In this document: in pieces, positions 52,136 to 61,405 of the stretch | How the letters are laid out: the number at the start of each line of letters is the position of its first letter | How positions within the stretch are numbered: the first letter of the stretch is position 1 | Assembly (NCBI RefSeq): GCF_049568105.1 | Contig: NZ_CP145335.1 | Location: forward strand, 1,798,001 to 1,862,000 | Origin: Salinisphaera sp049568105 | GTDB taxonomy: Bacteria; Pseudomonadota; Gammaproteobacteria; Nevskiales; Salinisphaeraceae | Direction of reading: 5' to 3' | Length of the DNA stretch: 64,000 nt | Made by a program: the position numbers and the translations under genes | The notes under the pieces: model-generated | The model's database searches: none | What the model was told of the DNA's origin: nothing | Seen by the model: the letters and a program-made list of their open reading frames with translations, nothing else

Positions 52136-53093
52136 CGACATCGATGCTGTTGTGAGTTGGGTCGACGGGGCGGATCAAAAGCATCGGGATAAGCGAAATA
52201 GTTTTATAGAGCGAGAGGAGAACGACTCAAGCTCTCCAAATGCGGCTGCGGTTGCGCGATTCCAAGATAATGGCGAATTGCGATTTTGCCTGTATTCGCT
52301 TAGAAAATTCGCTCCCTGGCTGCGTAAAATTTATTTGATTACCGATGATCAGCGTCCGGCGTGGCTAAGCTCTGACGTGATCACCAGCCTGGGTGTGGTG
52401 CTGGTCGACCATAAAGAGTTATTTTCGGAAGACGGTGATCTTTTACCGACGTTCAATTCCCGGTCGATCGAGACTATGTTAGCTCAGATTCCGGGGTTGT
52501 CTGAGAGGTTTATATATCTGAACGACGATATGGCGCTAACAAAAAGAGTCGTGCCGGCCGACTTTTTTCAAGGCGACAAACTTGTAGTTCGCGCTCGTTG
52601 GGGAGTGAAGTCGCGATGGCTCGAACGGAAACTTCGCCGATTCACGTTTTGGCATCGCAGAGGATATATCTGTCGCAGACCTGGCGTGCACCTGTTGCCG
52701 GGCCGAATTGGCTATTTTGACCTTGCGCATGCGCCGCACGGGCTTTTTAAGTCGGATTTCCAGGCGGTATTTACCCGTGAAGCGAGGCGTTCGAATGCTC
52801 GGTTTCGATTTAGATCCGAGAGCCAATTATCGCCCGTGGGGTTCGTTATAAATACATCGCGTGTATGGCGTCCGGTAGCCCGACGAGATAAAGACTGGGT
52901 CTGCTTTTTTCCTGAAAAAAGCAAGAGTGGCGTCTTTTCGATAACAGGTCGAGAAAATCTTAATAATTTTAAATTTGTCTGTTTTCAAGATTTGCAAGAT
53001 TTTGGGGAGGCGAGACGGCTCAGTCTGACTGCGGAAATGTGTGGGCGCCTGGGGCTCTCATTAGACGACCAACTTCACGAACATCCAACATAG
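52128..53093 (+). CDS. Stealth family capsular polysaccharide phosphotransferase
   Basis: Stealth proteins transfer hexose-1-phosphate units to build phosphodiester-linked capsule polymers. The 321-residue protein shows conserved region 1 IDAVVSWVDGAD at the N-terminus, region 2 FQDNGELRFCLYSLRKFAPWL with YLITDDQRPAWL, and region 3 RFIYLNDDMALTKRVVPADFF. The ATG at 52128 overlaps the preceding glycosyltransferase by eight bases; the earlier frame start at 52092 was rejected. It suggests phosphate-linked sugars in the polymer. Confidence 0.85.
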   Translation: MNNDIDAVVSWVDGADQKHRDKRNSFIEREENDSSSPNAAAVARFQDNGELRFCLYSLRKFAPWLRKIYLITDDQRPAWLSSDVITSLGVVLVDHKELFSEDGDLLPTFNSRSIETMLAQIPGLSERFIYLNDDMALTKRVVPADFFQGDKLVVRARWGVKSRWLERKLRRFTFWHRRGYICRRPGVHLLPGRIGYFDLAHAPHGLFKSDFQAVFTREARRSNARFRFRSESQLSPVGFVINTSRVWRPVARRDKDWVCFFPEKSKSGVFSITGRENLNNFKFVCFQDLQDFGEARRLSLTAEMCGRLGLSLDDQLHEHPT

Positions 53094-53419
53094 CAAAATA
53101 AAGGCCAGTTCCGGGTCGGCACCTGTTGGCTGATACTAAAAGTGCTTGATCGTAAGACAGTCCCGGTAAGAGCACTTTACCGAGCCGCTATAATCGCTCG
53201 TTGAGGATAGTGGACGTATGTAAAATTTTGTCGTCTTTTGAGTTTTTTCGAGCCAAAGTCGTCGTTTTGGTGGTTCTGAATATTTGATCTAAATCCGCGA
53301 GGCCAGATAAGCAAAGGGTTTCCAAGGTTTTCAGGTAGAGATATTAGTACAGCGTGCTTCGTGAGAATACAAATATCGACCTGATTCAAATCCTCGCATC
53401 TATCACTGATCCTTTTATT
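53094..53419. other. Gene-free interval
   Basis: About 330 A+T-rich bases between the Stealth gene and the next glycosyltransferase. Short frames on both strands show no domain. The frame of the downstream gene is open from 53354, but family similarity begins only at 53420. Confidence 0.4.
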
Positions 53420-54559
53420 ATGCCGAAGAAAATCGCTATATATACAACTGAGTTTCCTCCTTATCCCGGAGGAATAGCGACATATGTCTTTCAGATTGCT
53501 AATACGCTATCGAAGCTCGGCCACGACGTCGAGGTATGTGTTTTCGGCGGCTCGGTAGATAAGGTTCCGTCCCAAAAAGGGTATTTTCCAGTTAGAGTCT
53601 TATCTGAATCAGGATTTTCTGGATCGATAGATATCTTTGCCATGTTGGCGCGCATCTCTTGGCATTTGGTAAGATCAACGCCGGATCTCGCGGTAGCTGC
53701 CGACTTCCCAACCATTTTAGCATTGCGTAATGCGCCTTTCCGAGGGCATAAAATCGCAGTTTTACATGGGACCGAAATTCGAAACCGAATGTTTTCTTTT
53801 TTAAAGAAAACCAAAGTAATGCGCCCGCTAATGCGGTTTGATCGTATTATTGCAAACTCTTTGTTCACTCGTAATCTTGCCCTCGAGCATCATCCCTACC
53901 TGCAGGAGGAGCGTGTTGTTGCATCTTATTTGGGGGCAGATGGGTCATGGTTTGAGAAGAGCGGCTTTGATGTTGCGGCGGATACAGGCGGCCTGGGGAA
54001 ACATCAAGGCCGAAAACTCCTATTGACAGTGGGGCGTTTAGAGCATCGGAAGGGCGTTATCAACGCCATTCGTGCAGTTGCATCTTTGCCCAGAGATCAG
54101 CGTCGACGAGTGACCTATATAATTGCGGGTAAGAGCGTTAACGAAGACTATTATCAGAAGCTAAAGAGCGAAATCGCTTCTGCAGAGGCTGATATACGTC
54201 TAGCCGGCGCAGTTGGCGATTCCGAGCTCCGCGCCCTTTACGCAGATGCGTTCTGTCTAATACACCCCTCCGTACCTACTCAGCTCGCAGTGGAAGGCTT
54301 TGGTTTGGTTTTACTTGAAGCTGCTGCTCAGGGCCTTCCGGTTATTTCAACGTACACAGACGCCATACCAGAAGTCGTGACTGATAATTTGACTGGTATT
54401 CTTGTGCCTCCTGGAGACAGCCAGGCCATGTGTGATGCTATAGCGCGAATGCTGAATGAAGAGGGGCTTCGTTCTAGTTTGTCGCAAAATGGACCCGCTC
54501 ACGCCAAGAAATTCAGTTGGGAAAGTCATGTGGTGTCCGCTTTCAACGGGCTACTTTGA
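53420..54559 (+). CDS. Glycosyltransferase family 4
   Basis: A GT-B fold enzyme of 379 residues. The N-terminal domain has TTEFPPYPGGIATYVFQIAN with the glycine loop. The C-terminal domain has LLTVGRLEHRKGVINAI and the EX7E-type region VEGFGLVLLEAAAQGLPVIS. Such enzymes add one sugar to the lipid-linked repeat unit at the inner face of the membrane. The ATG at 53420 gives the canonical start. Confidence 0.88.
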   Translation: MPKKIAIYTTEFPPYPGGIATYVFQIANTLSKLGHDVEVCVFGGSVDKVPSQKGYFPVRVLSESGFSGSIDIFAMLARISWHLVRSTPDLAVAADFPTILALRNAPFRGHKIAVLHGTEIRNRMFSFLKKTKVMRPLMRFDRIIANSLFTRNLALEHHPYLQEERVVASYLGADGSWFEKSGFDVAADTGGLGKHQGRKLLLTVGRLEHRKGVINAIRAVASLPRDQRRRVTYIIAGKSVNEDYYQKLKSEIASAEADIRLAGAVGDSELRALYADAFCLIHPSVPTQLAVEGFGLVLLEAAAQGLPVISTYTDAIPEVVTDNLTGILVPPGDSQAMCDAIARMLNEEGLRSSLSQNGPAHAKKFSWESHVVSAFNGLL

Positions 54560-54612
54560 TCGGTGTTCCTGACGCAGCAAGTAGGTAAGTTGGGTCTTAA
54601 GTGATTTAGCCC

Positions 54613-55833
54613 ATGAAAATATTGTTTATTCACACGATGTCGGTTTTTGCAGCCGCTGGCGGTGCCGAAGTCTCGTTACGCCATCTCACGCAGGCATTAA
54701 CTGCAGCTGGCCACCAGTGCGTATTTCTTGCGGCCGGGCCTCATGGTAAAACTCGTCGGATTCAACGCGATGGTATAACGGTTATCGAGGTCGGAGTTCG
54801 CAACCTTTATTGGCCGTTTGACGACCGATCGCGCTCGAAAATTACGCGACTTGCTTGGCACGGGCTCGATTCAGTCAACCCGTTCATGCGAAGGGTCGTC
54901 AATCAAGTGTGCCGCGACGAGCAGCCTGACGTTGCATCAGTACATAATTTGCCAGGTTGGTCGGTTGGGGTTTGGGATGCGCTGAATGATGCCGGCGTGC
55001 CCATCGTTCAGGTTTTACATGATCAATACTTGATGTGTACGAACGGAACCATGTTTCGCAAAGGTCAAAATTGTGCATCGCGGTGTGGATCCTGCAGACT
55101 TCTGCGGCTGCCGCATCGCAGTAAGAGTCGTCGTGTGTCGGCGGTAGTTGGGGTTAGTAAATTTATTCTGGAGCGGCATCGTGATCAAGGGTATTTTAGC
55201 GGCGTCAACATCCAGCGCGTAATTCACAACGCCCGCCCTAAGGCTATTTTCGAACACAAGCCGCCGATACCGCGTTCGGATCAAAGTACGTTACGGATCG
55301 GTTTCATCGGCAGTATCACACCGGCAAAGGGCGTGAAGTCTTTGCTGGAAGCGTTCGAACATGCGGATCTGAAGCACGCTGAGTTGTGGGTCGCAGGCGA
55401 TCTCAAGTCGAGGTACGCGAAATCCATTCGTGACTCAACCGAAGATTCACGAATCCGATTTCTCGGGCGAGTCAAGCAAGCAGAGTTCTTTCCCGAAGTC
55501 GATATCGTTGTGGTGCCGTCGCTGTGGCGAGATACGTTTCCAGGAGTAGCTTTCGAATCGCTGATCTTCGGGCGGCCGGTGATCGCTGTGAACCACGGGG
55601 GGGCGCCGGAGATTATTCAGGATGGGCGCAATGGGTTGCTTTTTGACCCATTGGATAGGACAGCGCTCTCGTGTCGGTTGAAACAAATAGGATCTGACCG
55701 CTATCTTTTGTATCGACTATCGGAACAAGCTGCCGCGGACGGTTTGCGGTACTTGGATACAGGCCGTTGGGCTGAGCAATATTTGTCGGTTTATTCGTCT
55801 GCACAGGCTCCTAAACCACATTTGAATTGTTAG
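54613..55833 (+). CDS. Glycosyltransferase family 4
   Basis: A GT-B enzyme of 406 residues. The N-terminus reads MKILFIHTMSVFAAAGGAEV with the usual glycine loop. The middle has an acceptor-side CASRCGSCRLLRLP cysteine cluster common in this subgroup, and the nucleotide-sugar domain has IGFIGSITPAKGVKSLLEAF and FESLIFGRPVIAVNHGGAPE. It follows the previous glycosyltransferase by 53 bases, likely in one operon. Sugar specificity is unknown. Confidence 0.88.
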   Translation: MKILFIHTMSVFAAAGGAEVSLRHLTQALTAAGHQCVFLAAGPHGKTRRIQRDGITVIEVGVRNLYWPFDDRSRSKITRLAWHGLDSVNPFMRRVVNQVCRDEQPDVASVHNLPGWSVGVWDALNDAGVPIVQVLHDQYLMCTNGTMFRKGQNCASRCGSCRLLRLPHRSKSRRVSAVVGVSKFILERHRDQGYFSGVNIQRVIHNARPKAIFEHKPPIPRSDQSTLRIGFIGSITPAKGVKSLLEAFEHADLKHAELWVAGDLKSRYAKSIRDSTEDSRIRFLGRVKQAEFFPEVDIVVVPSLWRDTFPGVAFESLIFGRPVIAVNHGGAPEIIQDGRNGLLFDPLDRTALSCRLKQIGSDRYLLYRLSEQAAADGLRYLDTGRWAEQYLSVYSSAQAPKPHLNC

Positions 55834-55885
55834 CCGTGCTTAATAATTAAAGTGAGCTGTCTACAATTGCCGCACTAAAAGCAGG

Positions 55886-56872
55886 TCATGCTCCTGCTAT
55901 TGCTGAGTTGATTAGATCCGCAACCGTTTGCCAGTTAAACCTCGCAGAGTTTGCGAGTGCAAGTAAGCTCATGTGCTCAACGCGTTCCTTATCCAGTGTT
56001 TGGTCAATGGCATCGGCAATAGCATCCACATGTTCGGGGTTGAAATAGATCGCTGCTTGCCCGCCGACTTCTGTAAGGGCTGTTCGGTCGCTAGATACGA
56101 CTGGGCATCCACAGGCCATAGCCTCGATGACCGGAAGCCCGAACCCCTCGTATAGAGATGGCATTATTAGCGAAGTGGCGCCTCGGTAATGGCTTGCTAG
56201 GTCTTGTTCTTCAAGCATGCCGGTAAATCGGACTTTACCGATAAGTCCCTCGCGAGCGATGAAATCGGTTACGTGCTGCCGGGGGGGGCCGGAAAGAAGA
56301 AAGTCGTGCGTATAAGAAGTCCGAGAAATCTTGAATGCCTTTATGGCGTTCAAAGTATTCTTATGTGGCTTATGGTTGCCGACATAAAATAGATAAGGTC
56401 GTTGGTAAGTCGTGGCATAGCCTTCAGGTGTAAACACTGATGAGACCCCGTTACCAACGACGACAATTTTTTGTTTATCGATATTGGACCATTGCAAAAT
56501 GTCTTGCTTTGAGTATTCCGATACCGTAAATACATGCCTCGCACGTTTGAGTGCTGGCTTTAGCAGGGCCCGGTAGTACAGTTTCTTTGCCGCGGATTGT
56601 TCGCCAGGGACGTGAAGATGAATCAGATCATGGATTGTTAGACCGAATGGTCCACGATAGCCAGATACAGAATTAAAGCCCGGGGAAAAATAGTAGCTTG
56701 GGCGTGCCGTGCTCAGGTATACGCCCGTTAATATCGGATCGAACATCGAGAGCGGTGATCGTGAAGGCTCATAAGGATGGTGAGGGAGTCTGGAAAGGAC
56801 CTCGCGAGCAAATCTGCCAATCCCGTGGTTCCCAGACCATCTTTTATCCCCTAGAATCATTCGGCTGTCCAA
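55886..56872 (-). CDS. Glycosyltransferase family 4, opposite strand
   Basis: A GT-B enzyme of 328 residues on the minus strand, the only inverted glycosyltransferase in the locus. Motifs: GLTIHDLIHLHVPGEQS, HVFTVSEYSKQDILQW, LFYVGNHKPHKNTLNAI and SLYEGFGLPVIEAMACGCPV (the EX7E region). It resembles mannosyltransferase-type GT4 enzymes. It is divergent from the next GT4 gene at 56937. Its orientation needs a separate promoter and suggests later rearrangement. Confidence 0.87.
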   Translation of the reverse strand: MDSRMILGDKRWSGNHGIGRFAREVLSRLPHHPYEPSRSPLSMFDPILTGVYLSTARPSYYFSPGFNSVSGYRGPFGLTIHDLIHLHVPGEQSAAKKLYYRALLKPALKRARHVFTVSEYSKQDILQWSNIDKQKIVVVGNGVSSVFTPEGYATTYQRPYLFYVGNHKPHKNTLNAIKAFKISRTSYTHDFLLSGPPRQHVTDFIAREGLIGKVRFTGMLEEQDLASHYRGATSLIMPSLYEGFGLPVIEAMACGCPVVSSDRTALTEVGGQAAIYFNPEHVDAIADAIDQTLDKERVEHMSLLALANSARFNWQTVADLINSAIAGA

Positions 56873-56936
56873 GCGTGTTCTACTATGAAGCGCGGAATTT
56901 TACTGAAATACAGGCCGGTTAGGAAATCGAGTTCGA

Positions 56937-57989
56937 GTGACTAAATTCTTTGTAAACGGGCGGTTCTTGAGTCAGCGTGTCTCCGGCGTCCAGCGCTTTG
57001 CTCGCGAGATCGTAAGAGCGCTAAAAGTTGCCGGGTGGCATTTTGAAGTACTCGCTCCATGCGATGCTGACCTAAATGGTTTCGAGTCAGTCACCTCAGT
57101 CGTAGGCCGGACGAAAGGACATGTTTGGGAGCAGGTCGAGCTGCCGCGCGCTGTACCTAAAGACGGTATTCTTATAAGTCTAGGTAACACCGCTCCATTT
57201 ATTTGCAACCGGCAAGTCGTCACGCTGCACGACGTTGCTTATCTCCATCATCCAGAAAGTTTTAACTGGAAGATCCGCCATTTGTACAAGGCGTGTATGC
57301 CTCTGTTGATCAGTCGCGCACGACACGTTGTTACCGTCAGCGAATTTTCCAAGTCGGAAATCTCACGAACTTATAATCTCGCCGAAACAGATATCTCTGT
57401 TATTTACAATGGTGTTGCTTCTGCGTTTCAACCGGCTGATACGCCACGTCAATCGCAGACCATTTTGGCTATTGCTGATAATGGAGATCAAAAGAACTAT
57501 GTCGCTATCCTCCGCGCGGCGCAGGCGCTCTCATATCGGTACCCACTCGAACTTCGAGTGGTTGGAAGCTCTACGCGCTTCCACCACGAAACAGAGTTTA
57601 ATCGTTTTAATGATCGATCACAGATTACGCTTCTAGGCCATCTCGACGACGACGAGTTTGCCCGTGAATACGCAAATGCAACATGTTTTGTGTTTGCGCC
57701 ATTCTACGCAGGGTTTGGTATTCCCCCGATCGAGGCGCAGATGTGCGGTTGTCCAGTAATTGTTGGCAGCGCTACAGTATTTCCTGAAGTGTTGCGAGAT
57801 AGCGTTCTATATTTCGATAGCTCGAATCCGGCAGCGCTAGCCCTACAGATTGAGCGCGTTTTCAACGATGAGGCTCTGCGGCAATCGCTGGCATCGCGCG
57901 GCCTATCTAACGCAGCTAGATTCAGTTGGTGCCGTTCAGCTGAGAAACTGAAACAGGTCGCCGAAATTGTGGCGAATGAAAGGTATTAA
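56937..57989 (+). CDS. Glycosyltransferase family 4
   Basis: A GT-B enzyme of 350 residues with RFLSQRVSGVQRFAREIVRA at the N-terminus, VVTLHDVAYLHHPESFNW, HVVTVSEFSKSEISR, and the EX7E-type region APFYAGFGIPPIEAQMCGCP. The start is GTG 56937, with AGGAAA about 11 bases upstream. It shares the VSEFSK/TLHD subgroup features with the minus-strand neighbour at 55886-56872, so the two may be old paralogues. Confidence 0.88.
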   Translation: MTKFFVNGRFLSQRVSGVQRFAREIVRALKVAGWHFEVLAPCDADLNGFESVTSVVGRTKGHVWEQVELPRAVPKDGILISLGNTAPFICNRQVVTLHDVAYLHHPESFNWKIRHLYKACMPLLISRARHVVTVSEFSKSEISRTYNLAETDISVIYNGVASAFQPADTPRQSQTILAIADNGDQKNYVAILRAAQALSYRYPLELRVVGSSTRFHHETEFNRFNDRSQITLLGHLDDDEFAREYANATCFVFAPFYAGFGIPPIEAQMCGCPVIVGSATVFPEVLRDSVLYFDSSNPAALALQIERVFNDEALRQSLASRGLSNAARFSWCRSAEKLKQVAEIVANERY

Positions 57990-58319
57990 GTAATTTCAGC
58001 GTCCGATATGCGAGCTAAAAGTGTGCACAACTGGTTTTTGGGTCGTCAAAAGCGACGAGGGCGGTATATAAAATATACCGTAGCTATTACTACTAGACAC
58101 TAACGTTTCTATACAAATAATAGATAGCGCCGTATTTGCGACTTGGAAGTTTTACGCAACTATATGTTTGAGGTTGGCTTTTCGACTATAGATCTGTGAT
58201 CGAGTGCTGCTAAACCACCGTTTGACCGTTTTCGTCGAACATTGCCACAAATTGTGGCAGGGATGTACTACGCTCGGCGTTAGCTTTCTGGTTCGATAGT
58301 ATATATAAAGGCGTCTTTA
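57990..58319. other. Interval with two palindromes upstream of the Caps_synth-type gene
   Basis: About 330 A+T-rich bases without a gene. It holds the inverted repeats CGGTATAT-AAA-ATATACCG (58062-58080) and TGCCACAA-A-TTGTGGCA (58243-58259). The second lies 60 bases before the next start codon, in promoter position. Confidence 0.5.
58243..58259. promoter_or_regulatory. Perfect 17-bp palindrome, possible operator
   Basis: TGCCACAA and TTGTGGCA flank a single A. Perfect 8-bp half-sites with a one-base centre look like a dimeric regulator site. It lies upstream of the gene starting at 58320. The binding protein, if any, is unknown. Confidence 0.4.
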
Positions 58320-59327
58320 GTGAAGAAGATACTCGTTCGAGTCGCGCAACGGTATATCCCGCGCCGCACGTATAAAAAGATTAGGAAATGGCAGTTTTCT
58401 GCTCAAGCCGAACTTGCTGCGCGGAGCCGTCGTAGTCTGTTAGAAAGTGCGCTTCGACCTCATGCTTCGTTTCAGCCCAGTATGCGATGGGTGCTAGAGC
58501 GGGGGGCTTCATCAAGGGAGTTCGCGAGTATACCGCGTCAAATATGGCTCTTTTGGGAGACGCCACCACCTCCGTCTTTCGTGGCGGCATGCTATCGTAA
58601 TATTGAGCGACAGAATCCAAGTTTCACAGTTACCCTATTAAATCGCGACAACATCGCGGACTTTGTCCCGGAATATCATACTTGGCCGAGCGATATGCTG
58701 CCGCAGCATAAGGCTAATCTTCTGCGTTTATATCTCGTATTCCGGTACGGTGGTATTTGGCTGGATAGTTCCATCATTCTCGGCGAATCGCTTGAATGGG
58801 TTATTCAATGGCAGCAGGAGCAGAGACTCGGCTTTGTGGGGTTCCACAACGATCGGATATCTCGGCGACGCGACGAGCCGACTATCGAGAACTGGTTTCT
58901 TGCTGCGCCCGCTGGAAATGAGTTTCTCGGTGCATGGATAGAGCACTTGGCGGTTCAGGCTGTTCATGGGGCCCCTGCCTGCTATCGTTCGCTCATGAGG
59001 CGTGCCGAGGTGCGTCGCGCCGCAGAGCGTGTCCCTAATCCGCGTTTACGCGTCGCGTATTTAGCCTGTGCCGCAGCACTTCACGATTGCGAAGACATTC
59101 GTATGGGTCTAGTGCGCGTACGGGATGAGGCATTTGCTATCGTCGAAGAGCGCTCAAAAACGGACAGGGATATCGCGATAAACTGGCTCCTCCGTCCCGC
59201 TCCATCTGATCGGCATCCGGCTTTGAGTAAGCTTACACAGAAAGATCGCGGTATCGTCGAAGCCTATCTTGCCCGCGGCTTGTATCAACCAAGCAGTTTG
59301 ATAGGGCAGGTAATAGAGGGATGCTGA
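58320..59327 (+). CDS. Capsular polysaccharide synthesis glycosyltransferase (GT32-like)
   Basis: A predicted sugar transferase of 335 residues with a basic N-terminus, then IPRQIWLFWETPPPPSF, LLPQHKANLLRLYLVFRYGG-like spacing and the DXD-like site IWLDSSIIL, as in Caps_synth and Gly_transf_sug proteins. The start is GTG 58320, with AAAGG ten bases upstream. It stands alone between two gene-free stretches. Confidence 0.82.
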   Translation: MKKILVRVAQRYIPRRTYKKIRKWQFSAQAELAARSRRSLLESALRPHASFQPSMRWVLERGASSREFASIPRQIWLFWETPPPPSFVAACYRNIERQNPSFTVTLLNRDNIADFVPEYHTWPSDMLPQHKANLLRLYLVFRYGGIWLDSSIILGESLEWVIQWQQEQRLGFVGFHNDRISRRRDEPTIENWFLAAPAGNEFLGAWIEHLAVQAVHGAPACYRSLMRRAEVRRAAERVPNPRLRVAYLACAAALHDCEDIRMGLVRVRDEAFAIVEERSKTDRDIAINWLLRPAPSDRHPALSKLTQKDRGIVEAYLARGLYQPSSLIGQVIEGC

Positions 59328-59916
59328 CTGTGATTGGGGCCCGATAGATATGTGGCTAGCGATTCATGCGTGGAATATAGCAAAGAGCACATTCGGAGAA
59401 ACAGATCCTTTGCGAGGCTTTCGATGAGTGAAAACGTTCGAGAGGATATGTCGCTCAAGTCCCTCGGTGGCGGTATCTAATTGCCACTATTCCAAGAGAG
59501 TTAGCCAGAGTCTATTAACCCAGTCCAGATAGAGGCTAGGAAGAGCTCAGGCGAAAAGCGCAGTGACCGGCAGGTAAGGTGTCTTCATAGTGAGCGCAGC
59601 CGGTCAACGTTACACTAGTGTGCCTGATTAAGGGCTGAGATAGACGAGTAACCCGAGGCGGACTAGCTTACGGTAGACAGTCTAGCCTGCGAGACGGCGG
59701 ATATATCGATCGTGCCGACACTATTAATCGTTATATATAGGCGCTAATTAGATATTGCGAATAGGTCGCGCTTCGGTGTGTTGCTGCGGCGGAAAGTAGC
59801 AAGGGTGCGCGGGAGAAATCTGGCGCTTTTTTTCGCGGTATTACTTACATGGCGCTTTAGCGAGTGGTGTGTCTGGTTGAGGCCGTAAGTGCTTGGTTTG
59901 ATAGATAGGTTAGGGA
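59328..59916. other. Gene-free interval
   Basis: About 590 bases without a supported gene. Stop codons are frequent in all frames and no RNA gene, terminator or repeat was recognised. It may be the site of a lost gene. Confidence 0.45.
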
Positions 59917-61050
59917 ATGACCGATTCGGAGCAAAGGAATTACGCTGGATTGCGGGTTGCGTTAATCCACTACTGGTTTGTGAGCCGTCGTGGCGGTGAA
60001 AAGGTCGTCGACGAAATTTTGCGTCTGTTTCCGCAAGCTGATGTATTCACGCATGTCATAGACCGCGAAGAATTCGCCGATCTTGCGAAACGCCATAAGG
60101 TGACTGAGTCGCCGATTGCTCGCCTACCAGGGGCAAAGCGGTTCTATCAGAAGCTGCTTCCCTTAATGCCGACTGCTCTAGAACAGCTCGATCTGCGTGG
60201 CTACGATCTTGTAATTTCAAGCGAATCGGGTCCCGCAAAGGGCGTTCTGGTCGATCCCGATACACTGCATGTGTGCTACTGCCACTCGCCGATGCGTTAT
60301 CTGTGGGATATGTACCACGACTATCGGGAAAGTACGGGTTGGCTGAACCGGCAGTTAATGCCGATGCTTACGCACTATCTCCGGATCTGGGACCAGAATT
60401 CGGCTAATCGTGTGGATCATTTCATCGCTAATTCGGAATTCGTCCGACGCCGTATTCGCAAGACTTACCGGCGGGACGCCGTAGTCATACATCCGCCAGT
60501 CGATGTGTCTGCGTTCGAATTAACGTCGGAAAAAAGCGATTATTTTGTGATGCTGGGGCAGCTCACTGCCTATAAACAGCCGGATAAAGCGATCGAAGCC
60601 TTTGCCCGGATGCCAGATAAAAGGCTGGTGGTCATCGGCCAGGGCGAAATGTATGAACAGCTGTCGTCTCGCGGGTTGCCGAACGTTGAATTTCGCGGGC
60701 ATCAGACGGCGCAGTCTGTCGCAGACACATTAAAGCATGCGCGAGCCCTGATCTTTCCTGGGGTCGAAGATTTCGGCATCGTGCCGCTTGAAGCTCTAGC
60801 TTGCGGGACGCCGGTTATCGCCTATGCGAAGGGCGGGGCGCTAGAAACGATCACCGATCAGGTGACCGGTATCCACTATCCCGAACCAACCGCTGAGAGT
60901 CTATGTACGGCTATAAAGCGGTTCGAGGACTGGGAGCCGACGATCGATCGGCAGGCTTTACGCCAAGCGGCAACGGCTTTCGATTCCAATCGTTTCCGTA
61001 GTGCTTTAGAAGGCGTGTTAAAAAGTGCGCTAGCCGAACCCGGTATGTGA
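59917..61050 (+). CDS. Glycosyltransferase family 4 (WbaZ-like mannosyltransferase)
   Basis: A GT-B enzyme of 377 residues. It has ALIHYWFVSRRGGEKVVDEI, FTHVIDREEF, CYCHSPMRYLWDMYHDYRES, VVIHPPVDV and the donor region ARALIFPGVEDFGIVPLEAL. The CHSPMRYLWD pattern is typical of WbaZ-like transferases that add mannose or a related sugar early in repeat-unit synthesis. GC is higher again here, nearer to the housekeeping part. Confidence 0.88.
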   Translation: MTDSEQRNYAGLRVALIHYWFVSRRGGEKVVDEILRLFPQADVFTHVIDREEFADLAKRHKVTESPIARLPGAKRFYQKLLPLMPTALEQLDLRGYDLVISSESGPAKGVLVDPDTLHVCYCHSPMRYLWDMYHDYRESTGWLNRQLMPMLTHYLRIWDQNSANRVDHFIANSEFVRRRIRKTYRRDAVVIHPPVDVSAFELTSEKSDYFVMLGQLTAYKQPDKAIEAFARMPDKRLVVIGQGEMYEQLSSRGLPNVEFRGHQTAQSVADTLKHARALIFPGVEDFGIVPLEALACGTPVIAYAKGGALETITDQVTGIHYPEPTAESLCTAIKRFEDWEPTIDRQALRQAATAFDSNRFRSALEGVLKSALAEPGM

Positions 61051-61405
61051 ATCGTCTGTTGCATGTTTCTAATGCGGTCTCAGTATGTTCGCATCCGGTG
61101 CCGATTTATAGTCGCAATGATAGTAGGAACTTACCCAGCGGACCGGCTGTGTCCGTTGAGTCTCTAGTCTGACTCGATACCTCAGAGCCAGACGATCGAA
61201 TCTGGCCTCTTACCGCAAACGGGCGTTTCATGTAACGTATGAGCTGCATCGCGAACGACCCAGGTCGGCCGCGGGCTGCATGCGGGGCGAGGCATACTTG
61301 GGAACAAAATTTATGTCTTTGGTGCTCTCATGCGTTCAGTAAGGGGGCGGTTGCTGGGGTTTATGATCTCACGCTTCAAGTTACGCCGGTTAGCCTTGGC
61401 GAGCG
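61051..61405. other. Gene-free interval before the initiating transferase
   Basis: About 355 bases with no supported gene; an overlapping plus frame from 61239 has no domain. The promoter of the initiating transferase gene is probably here, but no clear hexamers were found. Confidence 0.4.
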
